DNA of 64,000 nucleotides from Tetragonia tetragonoides (Eukaryota; Streptophyta; Magnoliopsida; Caryophyllales; Aizoaceae): contig CM076142.1 in assembly GCA_038025085.1 (NCBI GenBank), positions 1,339,501 through 1,403,500 of the forward strand, in the 5' to 3' direction. The notes under the pieces were generated by a model that saw only the letters and a list, made by a program, of their open reading frames with translations, was not told where the DNA came from and made no database searches. A program made the translations under genes and the position numbers. Below are positions 36,926-48,859 of this stretch, one piece after another. Each line of letters begins with the position of its first letter. Position 1 is the stretch's first letter.

Positions 36926-38158
36926 GTTTCTTCCCATTGTCAATCACTGAAAATCAGTGACAGGATCTTACTCAATCAGTAAAAAAGAACACACCCTAAA
37001 GTACATCCCAACATGGTCAAAATGTTTGCAAAATTTTCACAATGCATTTGAGAATGATAATTTGATAAGTTTCTGCAGTGCCCTCAGTCAAATTCACACA
37101 ACAGAATTTGCTAAGATATTTGCATTTTCTGCCACCCAAATTCAACTTTGCCGTCTCCCATCTGCCTTATATCTAATTAAAATCACATGAGCACGCACTA
37201 GTACAGTAGTACTTGAAAACAAAGCATAAACTTGAAAGTTGAAACCCTCCAAACAAAAAAAGAAAAATTAAGCGCAAGTTTATATCATCTCTCAGATCTG
37301 AACTAGATTAGAGTCTTACTATATCAGTAGGAAAGGAAGTATTAGTGTAGAATTCTCTTGCATTGCCAAATATGCCTAATCACCATCACCAGTCAGATTT
37401 GTTTTGACTGAATTACCCTCCATTTCTTGGAAATATGACTTTTGGATTTTGAGTGAGTGGAATTAGATTGATACAGTACTAGATTTCAGTAGTTTCAGAG
37501 GCCAGTGACGTCCTGTGACTGTACTGTACCTCAGGTGATTCAGCAAGAAAGACAGTCTCCCAATGCAGTACATCAGTCATCACTGGACATGGGGTAGTGT
37601 GATAGTGTCTTAGCAATTTTACTTAGTAAAGATGCTGTCTTTTTTTGTAGAGAAACCAATTGCAATTGGGACAATTTCATACTCCTTAGTTCCACGTTTA
37701 CGTTCACAGTTTGATATGGCACGAGTAATTCATATCATTTCAATCCATGACAGACTTTGAGCAATTCCAATGAATTGCAGAAGCAAAGAAATAATCTTGA
37801 AAACTGAAATACCATCATGATCAACAATTGAACACAAACCCATACTTCTGGAAATGGAATTTCATTTCATAATTTTATACATACAATCCAGGGGGAAGAA
37901 TTAATAAATGGAGAATAAATCCTTACCTCAAAGTTATTTCACAATTCTACAATTCATAGCTCAGCGAGAAACACCTGCAGCTTCTTCTCTCCCCCTTCTT
38001 CACTGCCTATACTAAACTCAAATTCAATCAAACCGTATACATTCATAACCAAAAAAAAAAAAAAAAAAACAAAAAAAACATAAAAATCAAAATAGTAGTA
38101 TTGATAATTTACCAAGAAAGCAAAAAATCAATCAACCAAATCTCTTCACTTATCAATA

Positions 38159-39460
38159 TCATACCAATACATACAACTCCAAAATCCCTATACAATACAA
38201 CCAACACCACAAACCCCAGTAGCACTTTCTCTTTCCTCCATTACTAACCTCCTGACCACCACCACCACCACCACCAGGCGGCGACAACAAATGACTAGTG
38301 GGCCCGCCATACTCCGGCGACCTCTCAGGCGCTGTCCCTACCTCAGGCGGCTGGGCCCCACTTCCAACAAAGGGCCCCCTCCCCAAATTAACCTCCGTAC
38401 TACCCTTCCCACCTTCCCCAAATATCTCTTTCGGCAATAACACCCTCGAAACACCAAAAATAGCAACCGGGTTCTGATCAAACACAGTCTGGGTCACAAC
38501 CCCTTGAACCAAACCCGTATTAATCGCAACCGACCCGTTAACCCGCGAAATGTTCAATGTAAAACTCCCGGCCCCATTATCCTCCGTCGCTAAAGTGGGC
38601 TCCACAGGATTGGTTATCGATTCAAGCGACCCAAGCGGATAATACGAATGCAAGACATGAAATTTAAGAACTAAAGCCTTTTTATCAGCTGGCAAACCTT
38701 GTAATTGGGCCGTCGGTGGTAAATTAGCATAAGCTTCATCAGTAGGGACAAATAAAGTAATCCCGGCCCCACCTTCATCTTCTTCGAATTCATCAATAAC
38801 ACCAGACGCCATTAACATTGATGCCGCTACATTAAAATCATGACCGTCAAGTAATGCTTTGGTGATGTTCAATCCAGGTGGTGGTGGGCGTGTTTCTGAC
38901 GCCATCAGATCGAAATTGTAAGGGATGAGAAGTGAATCGACGGTGAAGATTGAGAGATTATACGGCACCGTTTTGATGAGAGAGAGGACAGTGACTGAGA
39001 CTGAATTGTTGTTTGGTGGGTGGAAAGAGATGAGACCGTTTGATGGGGTGAAGGTGAGGTTTAGGGATCCGAGATTAGATGGGGCCCGACCCGTGGTTTG
39101 GAGGAGGGTGGTTATGAGAGTGCCGGAAGGTGGGGCCCGACGGAGATCTGAGAAGGAGAGATACTGAAGGAGGATGTGGTAGCGGATGACGTCAGCGAGA
39201 GTGGAAGGGGATTTTGTTGAGGGAGAAGAGAGAGATGAATGGAGGTAAGTGTTAGGGACGGCGAGGATAGTGAGAGATGTACGATGAGAGAGAGAAGAGA
39301 GGATGTTGGTTTGGGTTAAGAGGGTAGTGAAGTCTGAGAGATCTGGGTATTGTGATAGGATTTCTGTTATGTTGAGGGTATGAATTGGGAGGGTGAAAAA
39401 TGAGGAGAGAGAAAGGGTGAGGAGAAAAAGGAACAATGTGGGTCTGAAATTGGCCACCAT
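38159..39460 (-). CDS. FLA4: Fasciclin-like arabinogalactan protein 4 (SOS5-like)
   Basis: Cell-surface proteoglycan with two fasciclin domains and a GPI-anchor signal; in Arabidopsis FLA4/SOS5 acts in root cell expansion, salt response and seed mucilage adherence. Single exon, 433 residues (Arabidopsis about 420). Start MVANFRPTLF at 39460, chosen because a signal peptide (LFLFLLTLSLSSFFTLPIHT) follows; upstream in-frame ATGs only add UTR-like sequence. Fasciclin 1 about 28-185 (TSLTILAVPNTYL, RYHILLQYLSFSDLRR); fasciclin 2 about 200-350 (NITKALLDGHDFNVAASML, GITLFVPTDEAY, KFHVLHSYYPLGSLESITNP, FGVSRVLLPKEIF). A Pro/Gly-rich linker with six to eight Gly follows, then a hydrophobic C-terminus (YWGLWCWLYCIG). 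Many N-glycosylation sites (NITE, NLT, NIS, NGS). The long identity blocks with FLA4 separate it from FLA8/10. The 5' leader carries a GA run (39540-39570). Confidence 0.95.
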   Translation of the reverse strand: MVANFRPTLFLFLLTLSLSSFFTLPIHTLNITEILSQYPDLSDFTTLLTQTNILSSLSHRTSLTILAVPNTYLHSSLSSPSTKSPSTLADVIRYHILLQYLSFSDLRRAPPSGTLITTLLQTTGRAPSNLGSLNLTFTPSNGLISFHPPNNNSVSVTVLSLIKTVPYNLSIFTVDSLLIPYNFDLMASETRPPPPGLNITKALLDGHDFNVAASMLMASGVIDEFEEDEGGAGITLFVPTDEAYANLPPTAQLQGLPADKKALVLKFHVLHSYYPLGSLESITNPVEPTLATEDNGAGSFTLNISRVNGSVAINTGLVQGVVTQTVFDQNPVAIFGVSRVLLPKEIFGEGGKGSTEVNLGRGPFVGSGAQPPEVGTAPERSPEYGGPTSHLLSPPGGGGGGGQEVSNGGKRKCYWGLWCWLYCIGILELYVLV

Positions 39461-39538
39461 TTTTGGTTTTCTGATGAGTTTTAGTGGAAGGAAGAGAGAG
39501 AGAGTGGAGTGATGAGATGAGGGAGTGAAGATGATGAG

Positions 39539-39574
<36 letters not shown>

Positions 39575-40357
39575 GTTTGATGGATGAATGATGATGGAGG
39601 TGGTGATGTGAGGAGAAGGAGGATTAAGACAAGATAAATGTGTGTTGTTTAATGGTAAATTGAATGAATATAGTGTTTGAAAGTGTGTTATTACTGGGGT
39701 TTCATTAATGGCTTTAGCTGCCACTTGCTAATAGTGTGGATAGAATATTAGGAAAGTAATAATTAGATGCTTTTGTTCCAAACACCTGTCGTTTTGAGAG
39801 ACAGGACAAATTGGCTAAAAGTTTATTTCTTTTTCTGATTGTTCTATGGGCCGGGCGGCCCACTTGTTTATGCCTCGTATCGGGTTGGGCCGGCCCAAGA
39901 TCATGCTCGTTAGTTTCTGCTATTGCTAATCCAACAGTTGTAGGCTTGCAGGATTCTTCTTAAGTAAATCCTACCGTCAACGTTAAGGTTGTTTTTTGTT
40001 TTTGTTTTTGGAAAGAAATTTTAAGAGTTTTACTAATCCTTAAGGACCTCAACTTTCTGTTACATAGAGTATGTGTTTAGGCAAGTATATCTGTATTATG
40101 ACATTAGTTGCCAAAGAAAAGACAACAAATTAAAAGAAAGCTGGGGTTTGTAAGTACTAATCCGATTTGTCCAAGGATTAGGGATATGATTTGACATGAG
40201 AGTTCTATAAATACAGGACATATACAATTTGATTATCTTTGTCTATCATACTGAATTCTCTCTTTCTCTCTGAGATTTATTAAGCTCACAATCTTCCATA
40301 CATATTGCAATAGCATACACTTCATTAGCAGTTTAATTAGCAAACATCCTTAGAATC
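39461..40357. other. Divergent promoter region between FLA4 and the SSL pseudogene
   Basis: The left part is the FLA4 5' leader with a GA microsatellite at 39543-39571 (CT in gene sense). No coding sequence seen. TATAAATA at 40205-40212 suits the rightward gene. Confidence 0.6.
40205..40212 (+). promoter_or_regulatory. TATA box of the strictosidine-synthase-like gene
   Basis: TATAAATA about 145 bases before the ATG at 40358, which leaves room for a normal leader. Identified by sequence only. Confidence 0.5.
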
Positions 40358-41734
40358 ATGATCATGAAAACAAAAGTGTCTGTTTTGCTAGTTGTGTTCT
40401 TGATTTGTCTCCTTCACCCGGTTGTTAAAACCGATGCTCGACCTTTAATCAATAGACAACAACAACCATCACAACCTCATCAACACCAACACCAACACCA
40501 ACACCAACACCAACACCATGTTAGACAATTTCACCGGCTTCCATTAGGACTCAATGTGGTTGGACCAGAGTCCGTTGCTTTTGATTGCGAGGGTGAAGGT
40601 CCTTATGTTGGAGTTTCCAATGGTCGTATACTTTAAGTGGCAAGATGCACGAACTGGATGGATTGAATTTGCTATAACTAATCCCTATAGGTATGCTTCT
40701 ACATATATATTACATACCATGTTTTTAAGTCTAAAGCATATATACGTTCCTTTTTCTTTTTTTTTTTGTTTTCTTTATTAGTGGATTAAGTTTCCTTATT
40801 GATGATATTGACCCGTAGGCCGTAGCTTTAATTTTCAACAAATTCAGTACTATGGCATGCATTATATACCAAAAACAATAAGCTTCTACAATCTACCTGC
40901 TTCTTGAGCTCCTTTACATCTGTGCTGTGTACTGTTTGTTACAAACCAAACATAATAGTATAATCGTGTTTTGGTAAACATTATTCTTGCAACTAATTTT
41001 AATTTGCATTTACATCTGTGTACATATATTATCTTGAGCAGCAAAGTATTAATGTGTATTTTTTTTTTATATAATTACAGGTCAAGGAGATGCGATGGTC
41101 TTAATAACTCTCATTTGGAACAGTATTGTGGTAGACCATTGGGGCTAAAATTTAACCGCGCCACTTGTGAACTATATATAGCGGATGCTAGCTTTGGCCT
41201 ATTAAGGGTAGATCGTCACGATGATGTAGCCGTTCCACTTGCTAATGCCGCTGAAGGAATTCCATTCCGTTTCCTGAACGCTCTCAATATCGACTCCGGA
41301 ACTTTGAGAGAGCAATGACGCTGTTGGACCAAACTGGAAGGCTAATGCGATATGATCCAACCACACATGCTGTTACAGTTTTAGTCAGAGATTTATCCTT
41401 TGCGAATGGAGTTGCATTAAGCAAGAACAAGGATTTTGTTCTTGTTGCCGAAACAACAGCGAGCCAAATTAGAAGGTTTTGGCTCACGGGTCCTAGGGCG
41501 GGAAGATCCGAAGTGTTCCTTCATCTATCCGGACGACCAGATAATATAAACAGAAACGCGGATGGAAACTTTTGGATTGCACAAAATCCAACTAAACCTA
41601 TCAAGGTTGATGAGTTCGGAAGAACACTCGAAGTTCTAGACACAAATGAAATAGTAGATGTTAGTGATATAGTCGAAGTTAGAAATCATTTGTGGGTAGG
41701 ATCAGTTATTCAATCTTACCATCTCTACATGTAA
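40358..41734 (+). pseudogene. Strictosidine-synthase-like (SSL) gene, frameshifted
   Basis: Beta-propeller hydrolase-type protein of the SSL family; most plant SSLs are not alkaloid enzymes. Two exons: 40358-40690 and 41081-41734. A signal peptide (KVSVLLVVFLICLLHP) is followed by a His/Gln run made by a CACCAA microsatellite (40486-40517). Family motifs: GPESVAFDCEGEGPYVGVSNGRIL, CGRPLGLKFN, LYIADASFGLL, GIPFRFLNALNID, GRLMRYDP, FANGVALS, VAETTASQIRRFW, GRPDNI. One extra T near 40633 (CTTTAAGTGG) breaks the frame right after GRIL. A second break near 41302 removes the expected VYFTD block, ending in TGA at 41316-41318. The C-terminal third is also shorter than usual. Three independent defects argue for a pseudogene rather than a read error. 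Confidence 0.85.
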
Positions 41735-42012
41735 TCTCAATCTACTGTAAACTTCTAGCTAATCTCTACTTTTCTGCTAAAGATAGGTAATTAGTTGAAT
41801 TTTATGTAATCAATTATATTGAGTAATGAAAAGATCAGTGTTGTGTTTTATATGTAAGCATGTGTTTATTTGATCAGTCCATCCACTGTACAAAAGTCCA
41901 AATCGAACCTAATAACCCAGCATAGACATATAGTGGGCTGGTGGCTCCTCCAATAACTTTGCCTCCTTTCCTGTACTAAAGTTGCAAACCAAACATATTT
42001 TGTTTCTTATTA

Positions 42013-42179
42013 GGCCCTGTTCTTTTCAACGAAATGGTGCAGGACGGTGAGGAGCGGAGCGGCACAGAACGGAATGGAACGGCGCGGCGCGGATAATTCA
42101 AACAAATGTGAGACAAAATGAAGTACAGAATGCGGAACGGAACGGAATATAGCATGGAATCAACGAAAAGAACAGAACC
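42013..42179. mobile_element. Tourist-like MITE, GGAACGGAAC-rich family, copy 2
   Basis: 167 bp. Ends GGCCCTGTTCTTTTCAACG and CAACGAAAAGAACAGAACC; TTA on both sides (42010-42012, 42180-42182). Shares ATGTGAGACAAAATGAAGT with the copy at 36564. Confidence 0.88.
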
Positions 42180-42704
42180 TTAGTTTACAGAGAAGTTGTT
42201 TTAATAGGTACGCCAGTCAGTTGCTTTAAAACATAAAATTTGAACAATAGCCACAGTAATGTTTAATGTTTGGCCAAGTAAAATGTGTAGTTATTGTCGG
42301 ATTAGTTGAGGTTTAACGATTTTTTGGAAGTAGATGGATAAATCTTGCGATGGAGTTGGTTGGTCAACTGGATAAGCAATTTCACACCAACAACAACAAT
42401 ATATATAATCTGATACTGATGAGTGCTGCCGTACCTGTCACTATATGATAACTCTATTGTTGAATGTTGAGCATGCAAATCAGACTATTAGCGCAGCATG
42501 ATATGTGTAATAGACTAATAGTTACAGGATACCTACTTCATTGGCTCTTGAAATATCAACTACTTACCCAAACCCAATACAGAATAGTACTACTACATAC
42601 TATCTACGAGTACTAGATAACAATTGGAACTTCTTTTTCACTTAACTAGTTGAACGACAATGGTACAACTACCGCGGAATCTGCTTTCAAAACTGATTAA
42701 GATT

Positions 42705-42763
42705 TAGCAATTGGAACGAAACGGAAATGCATCATGATTACATCGAAAAGAATCGGGCCTAAA
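42705..42763. mobile_element. Truncated third copy of the same Tourist MITE
   Basis: Only the right end is left: GGAACGAAACGGAAATGCAT ... CATCGAAAAGAATCGGGCC followed by TAA. Confidence 0.6.
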
Positions 42764-43581
42764 TCCCAAGTTCAAATAAATATGTTATCTTCATGTAAAA
42801 AACAAAAATTTCAAAGTAGTGTCAAACATCTAGATTCTAGAGACTAAATTAAATTAAAATTTTCTACCATTTAAAAAAGAAATTAAATAATAAAAAAAAA
42901 AAAACAGACGAAAGAGAACAGAGAGGTTGACTTGGTGCGTAGAGAGGGGGCCAGAGAAGGATGTGGCGGCATTGCGCTGGTGATTTAAGAGAAAAGTGAA
43001 CTTGAAAAAGAGCAGACAAACTAGACCTGGACCTTATATTCTTCTTCTTCTTCTTCTTCTTCTCCGTTCCTAATTCCTTGGTCAACCATGTTTACGTATT
43101 ACGTTAAAGCAACGCCAGAAAACATACCAATTTTGTTAACTACTTTTTATGTTACCATCTCATTACATTAATTTATTCCCTTTTAATACTTATCCCGACA
43201 TTCCTCATCTCATTTCTCTCTCTCTCTCTCTCTGTAGCTATCAGAGCTAGAGAGAGACAGAGCATCTAAATTCTCTCTGTTCTACAACAACAATTCTTCT
43301 TTGCAAACTCGAGGTAAATAAACATCTAATTTCAATTCTGAATTTCAAGTAGTAACAAATTTTTTGTTTTCTCTTTTAATTTGGGAATAATATATGTTGT
43401 TTTTGGGTAAAATATATTCGTAACAGCTCATTACCTTGCAAAAATAGAAACATATTACTGTACTATTGCGATTATGCGTTAGCGTTAAAAAGCCAAAATT
43501 TTGCGATTCGTTTAGGACGATTTCTGAAGAGTAGTTGTGTTTATTGATTATCCAGTGATCTGATTATCAACACAAACAGCA

Positions 43582-44044
43582 ATGGGAAAACATCTATGGC
43601 GAAAACACTCGTACGTACGGGTCGAAAACGTGGATTCGGGTTGTATATGGGCCTTGTTTCGGGTCCTTAATTATCATCGTTGGTATAATGTCAAAAGAAT
43701 GATTCCCTACAAGAAGCAAAAACACCAAGATCAAAGTGAGCAACTTATTTCAATTTCTCCAATTTTTTTTTTTTTTTTTTTTTTTGGGGTAAAATTTTCA
43801 TTATGTGTTACAATATCAGTGACCATGGCTTTTGTTGGGGTTTTGTGTTTTAAATCTTCTCATTTTCTTGTCTATTTTTTCCTTTTCTACTCTGTCTCTC
43901 TCCATTGGACTTCACAATGTCTTTATTATCGAGGTTTTACTGAGTTAATTCTGGCTGAACATAATGTAAAAATCAAACATTTACAGTAGATTAATATTCC
44001 GATTTTGGTGTTTTAAATTTTGCGGATCCATATTTTAAATTTGG

Positions 44045-44078
<34 letters not shown>

Positions 44079-46070
44079 ATTGTTGTTGTTGGCATAGTCC
44101 AATACATAGTTACTACTCCTATTTATTGCTCACCTCTAACCTTTGGTCCCTGCTGTGATTATTATTCAGACAAAGGAAAACCAAAGCAACAGCATCAAAT
44201 TTACATATCAGAAGAGCTGGAGGAAGAAGCCATAAAAATGAATTCTGCCTCTGTAAGTTTTTTTCTTTCTTTTCCTTTTTTTTTCGAGGTTCGGTTCTAG
44301 TTACATCCTGTTCTGAGGCTATAATAACTTGGAAAATTGAATGATTCAACAGGTCAATTCGAGTAATTTTGAAACTGGTTTGGGATTAACAACAAAGGAG
44401 AACTCCAGGAACTTAGATTTGGTTCAACAAGTTGAGTTACCAGGCCTAGAGGATGATAGTATTGATTTGAAAGCTCCAACCTTGATTTCTCTCCTTGAGG
44501 CTAACCGAAAGCTGATCAGTAGAGCTAATCGTGTTGATGAATCTTCGAGTAATTTCAAAGTCGAAAAAAGAGTTGAACAGAATAAGAAGAAGGGCTCAAA
44601 GGATGATGATCAAGTGGGTGTTTTGGAGATATTTAGAGTCAATCAAGACTTGTTCCTCAAAGTTTTGCAGGATAATCCTCATAAAAAAGCAAGGCTGGCC
44701 AAGTCAGGTACCTTTCCTGCTCCTAATTCTATGCAAACTTTACCATTCGGAAGGACACCCAGCAAAGTCGAACATAAGCATAGCGAGGTTTGGCCTGTGA
44801 TGAACTATGGACATGAACTTAGGAGGGCAAAGTCTCAAAGGATGGGGAGATCATCCTCTCTCAATGAGTCCATTGGTAGATATGATCACTTGTTTGATAC
44901 TACTAGTAATAGTAAAGAGATTAAGAAGCTTCGGTCTAGGAGCTTCAGGTTGACAAATGAGAAGGAATTTGGTCGGAGATCTTTTAGGGAGAGACTCTCT
45001 TCCTTGGAAATTGAGTCGGATTCTTTCATTGTGAGTGAACAACAACCTCGGGCTAGCCTTGAAAGATTGGACCGCAGAAGTCATGGTGAAGCAAGAGGGT
45101 TAAGACTTGATTCTCCAAGAGAAAACTTTGGTGGTTCTGCTCAAATTGAAGGTTTATTTGTTTCACATTTAGATGAGAAGAGGAACAATTTTGTTGTCGA
45201 GTCAGAACAGAACAATCATGAAGAAGAACAACAAATTGCTCGGATGACAATGACTAGCAATCATAAGACAATTGATGAGGTGCATTTTGAAGATGAATTG
45301 GAAAACGCCGAGTGTCTAATTCCAGAAGGTGATCACTTATACCATTGTACCAACATTTTATGTTCTGATAAGTAGTTGATATAAATTTCAGAAGGCATAT
45401 GCTTGTGAAGTTGCATGTCTTTGACATCAGTTTGTCTGTTGCAGATTCGTTACATGTGTCGCTTAACACATCTACCTTTGAAAATGCCGAGAACATCCAA
45501 GGTTCCATCGATGATCACTTCATGCGCCTTGAGAAGGGCATCGACTACTCCAACGAAGATTTGCAGTATGTTAAATATGTTCTTGATTTAATAGGCATGA
45601 CAGCAGGGGATGACCAATTAGGAGCATGGCACTCAGTTGACCAGCCACTTGATCCTGCACTCTTTGACGGAATAGAGGTCTGCTGCCCTTTTGAACCTAA
45701 ATCCTCCAACAAAGAGGCGAAGGCAAAGGGAATGTCTAGCTCTCATCGTAAGGTGTTGTTCGATTTGGTCAACGAGGCATTGCTCTATAATCACGAACGA
45801 TCATATGTGTATTACCCTAAACCATTATCATTCAGTTGTCATGTTCGTCCAATTGCAAAGGGGAGAAACCGGGTGGTTGAGGACGTGTGGGAATACATAA
45901 GTGAGTACCTGAGTTGGAGGCCGGAGCTGGATGAAACACTGGATTGTGCAACGGCTCATGACTTGTCTAAGTGTGGTTGGATGAATCTCCAAATGGATTC
46001 TGAATACATGGCTCTATATGTAGAAGATTTGATCTTTGAGGAGTTGTTGAGTGAAATTGTTTTTTGTTGA
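43582..46070 (+). CDS. DUF4378 / TON1-recruiting-motif-like (TRM) protein
   Basis: Member of the plant DUF4378 group; related TRM/LONGIFOLIA proteins bind TON1 and microtubules and shape cell division and elongation. Exons 43582-43735, 44170-44252, 44353-45328, 45445-46070, joined in phase to 612 residues. N-terminal block MGKHLWRKHSYVRVE... CIWALFRVLNYHRWYNVKRMIPYKK is typical of the TRM32-type subgroup. Then APTLISLLEANRKLISR, QDLFLKVLQDN, and RLAKSGTFPAP. The C-terminal DUF4378 domain spans about 440-605: DLQYVKYVLDLIGM, RKVLFDLVNEALLYNH, GRNRVVEDVWEYI, ALYVEDLIFEELLSEI. The middle is charged and probably disordered. A leader intron is likely. The TRM subgroup number is from memory; the DUF4378 call is firm. 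Confidence 0.9.
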
Positions 46071-47073
46071 TTAGTTTGTTGCCTTCCTAGCTTATTTGCC
46101 TTCATTGGTTCGTCATGTATAAAGTTATGTGATTGTTTCCGTTTTGAGTGATTTTTGTGTGTATATAAGAAATGTAAAGCTGCTGTTGCAATGCAAGGTG
46201 ATCTTGCGGTTTTGAGGCTCAGTGGTTATGGTCAAGTGACCATGTTGTGGCTGCAACTGAGGGAAAATGGCACGGGCTGTGCAAAGATGTAGCGACCGAC
46301 CCAGCCATTAGCATACTTACTAAGGATTCTCCTTACAAGCATCTTATTTCAAACTGGAGCATTGTCATTCAGATTGTTTAGAAGATGGATTCTATGGTAC
46401 TGTATTACAGTATTTAGCTAACTGGATAAATCTGTAGCAAGTTATGATACAAATATGGTGATTGAACTCAGTGAACAAGAAGTATGCGTTGTCATATAAA
46501 TACACAATCTGTTTTACAATACAAATAAAAACAAGAAGAGAAAAGAAAGAAGGTGAAATCCGAGGCGATTGATAATCATATTGTGGTTGGGTTGGTTCCT
46601 TGCTAAAAAGTAAAATGTACACATGCTTTCCATGGGCTCATTACTCATATGATCACCTCAATTAGTTTTAGCATACTGATACTTATTACCCCAATTAGTT
46701 TTATTCTGCTAGCAAGTAGAACTGTAGAAGTAAAGTTTTCAAGGTAAAGTTGCTAAGGGTTTTGCTAATTGAATTTTCTTTCTCATTTGTTTTGTGGAAT
46801 TCCTGCTTAAATTCTGATTTTTGTTGCTGTTGCTGTTTGGGATTGGGCATTAAACTAGATGCATTTTCTTGCAAAGTTGATGATTCCTTGAGTGAATCAA
46901 TTGCTCTTAGGGGTGTTACTAAAATTTGCAAATTTAGTTGCTGTTGGATTTGGTTACCTACTCCCAGATGGCCAGAACACTAGGCTACACAGTGAGATTT
47001 TTTGTAGATGAACATACTAGCATTTCTGACTTCTGAGATGGCAGACTCAACACTAAGCTGGATTCATTCTTAT

Positions 47074-47294
47074 TTTTTTGCTAGTCAAAAAAAGGGTGCA
47101 AGTGAATGACGATCGAGGCACCCCCTGCTACATTATATTCAGACTCTTGTGTCCAACAGCGAACATATCAGACTAACTAAGCCAGCAGACACAAAGCATG
47201 GGGGGAATGGGGATTCAAACCCATGACCTTGCCTTACCAAACCACTTGGGAGTAAACTTAGAACCACTAGACCACCACCCTTGTTAGTAGCTGT
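47074..47294 (-). mobile_element. tRNA-derived SINE with perfect 12-bp target duplication
   Basis: On the minus strand: GGTGGTGGTCTAGTGGTTC (box A), GGGTTTGAATCCCC (box B, plus about 47209-47222). Body runs through CAGACTCTTGTGTCC-type sequence. Flanked by ATTCATTCTTAT at 47062-47073 and 47295-47306. Different family from the SINEs near 21 kb. Confidence 0.85.
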
Positions 47295-47404
47295 ATTCAT
47301 TCTTATGACGCTGATTGTATTGGTGCTTTGCGCCCACGCTTGGTTACAAGCTAGTAATCTAATATCTAATCTAATATCTAATACATATATATATTTTTGG
47401 GTAA

Positions 47405-48820
47405 GAGCGTCGGTTATGTGACATGTGTCACAATCTTAGTGGCTATTGCCTTTTCTTTTCTTTTTCTTTTTTTGTTTTATCATTATGGTTTTTATGGTGA
47501 TCATAAAGTGTATGTATTAAGTGTAATAATAAAAGTCTGTATTTAATACTTGACAGTTTTTTAAATTTAAAAACTATTTTTGGTCATCATTTTTACTAAT
47601 TTTAATATTTATGAGTATAAGAACACTTAATGTCACCCCTTTTTATTAAGTTTTATAATTGTGAGAAAAAAGTATTTTGACGTAGCAATATGTTTTAGGG
47701 GATAAGTGCGTGTAGTATGATAAGGGTTACATATAGAGTCATTATTTTTAATAAGTTATATATTGTGGGTATTACGGGGTAGATGATATTTGACTAATAT
47801 TTGCTGCGATAATCATAGGTCATGTAACAACAAACATGTCACTAATATATATTTGCCTAATTTTACGGGGATAATGGCATGTGTGACAATGGTTACGTAA
47901 AAAGTCATTATTTTTAAGTTGTATATAGTTTTTGGGTATTACATGGTAGGTGATATTTGACTAATATTTGCAGGGATAACCATAGGTTATGTGACATTTA
48001 ACATGTGACTGATAATATTTGTAGAATAAGTGTAGGTATATAGTTTTGCGTAAAATCGCAAGTAACGTGACAAGTGTCACAATTTGATTGGACATTAATT
48101 ATTTCTCTCTTTTTGTTTTTATTTTGGTGAGTAATTGTTATCAACATCCTATAGTAATTGCTATAGTCTATTCATATTCTTTTTTTTTTTTCTATAGGTA
48201 GAATTACATTAATCTAGAATGGCCTTATTGTCCAGTTTTAATGTTTTCAACAGAATAAAAACTGTTATTGAGTATAGATCAGATGATGAATATTTGGGAA
48301 AATAGATCCACGTAATATAATAAGGGTTATATAGTTGTGGGTATAAGCGTTGATAACATGCAGGTGTCACATTTTGATGAATTACATATTATTTTCCCTT
48401 TTCTAGATAGTGAGTTGTCGCTATTTTTTTTCCATTTGAAAGAAGGTAAGTCTTTTAACTTTTAGATTCCAAATACTGAAATATTTACACATTAAGGTCA
48501 GTCTGACCAAATTGATGGTTGTTTAATACCATCAGTTGGTATAAGCGTAGGCTATGTGAAAATTAACTATTATTTGTGAGGATTATCGTTGTTAATATTG
48601 CAAGCATTTAATATTTAATCACGTTTTAGATGAAGGCATAAACACAAGTTAGACATAAACTTTGTAAGGATATGCTAAAATATAATGACATGGGTCACAT
48701 TTGGAGTGACAATTTATTAAGTTACACCATATGATGTACAATTGCAAGTTAATTGACAAGTGATAAATATTATTTTATTTTTTAATCGGAGAATGATGAG
48801 TGGTATGACATGTGTAACAA
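47405..48820. repeat. Field of diverged repeats of a GTGACATGTGTCAC-type motif
   Basis: At least eight related segments, e.g. GTTATGTGACATGTGTCACAA (47416), GGTTATGTGACATTTAACATG (47983), AACGTGACAAGTGTCACAA (48064), AACATGCAGGTGTCACA (48354), ATGACATGGGTCACA (48687), ATGACATGTGTAACA (48804). They are often preceded by ATAAGCGT or GGGATAA. Spacing is irregular (about 60-300 bases). The core word is near-palindromic. It probably belongs inside the Helitron that ends at 50560. Confidence 0.6.
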
Positions 48821-48859
48821 CCAATTACTATTTTTCATTCTTCTTTATATACCTATGTA

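Larger units (their letters stand above)
35182..38158. other. Intergenic, downstream of FLA4
   Basis: Contains a Tourist MITE (36564-36740) and a hairpin (36790-36925). An open frame at 35660-35932 starts on GTG, not ATG, and its N-terminus is hydrophobic (TNVCLIAIIMLI), like a secreted peptide, but nothing else supports it. The frame 36036-36488 is not gene-like. The region from 36960 to 38158 shows nothing beyond AT-rich spacer and an A run at 38051-38070. Confidence 0.55.
41735..43581. other. Intergenic between the SSL pseudogene and the DUF4378 gene
   Basis: Holds one Tourist MITE (42013-42179), a truncated second one (about 42705-42763) and, from about 43200, the probable 5' leader of the next gene. 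CT run and AGAGAGAGACAGAGC at 43217-43264; a likely leader intron runs from 43314 (GTAAATAA) to 43579. A CTT microsatellite lies at 43038-43062. Confidence 0.6.

Noticed and set aside
38925..39167. Plus-strand open frame of 80 codons
   Set aside because: Antisense to the FLA4 coding exon; shadow frame.
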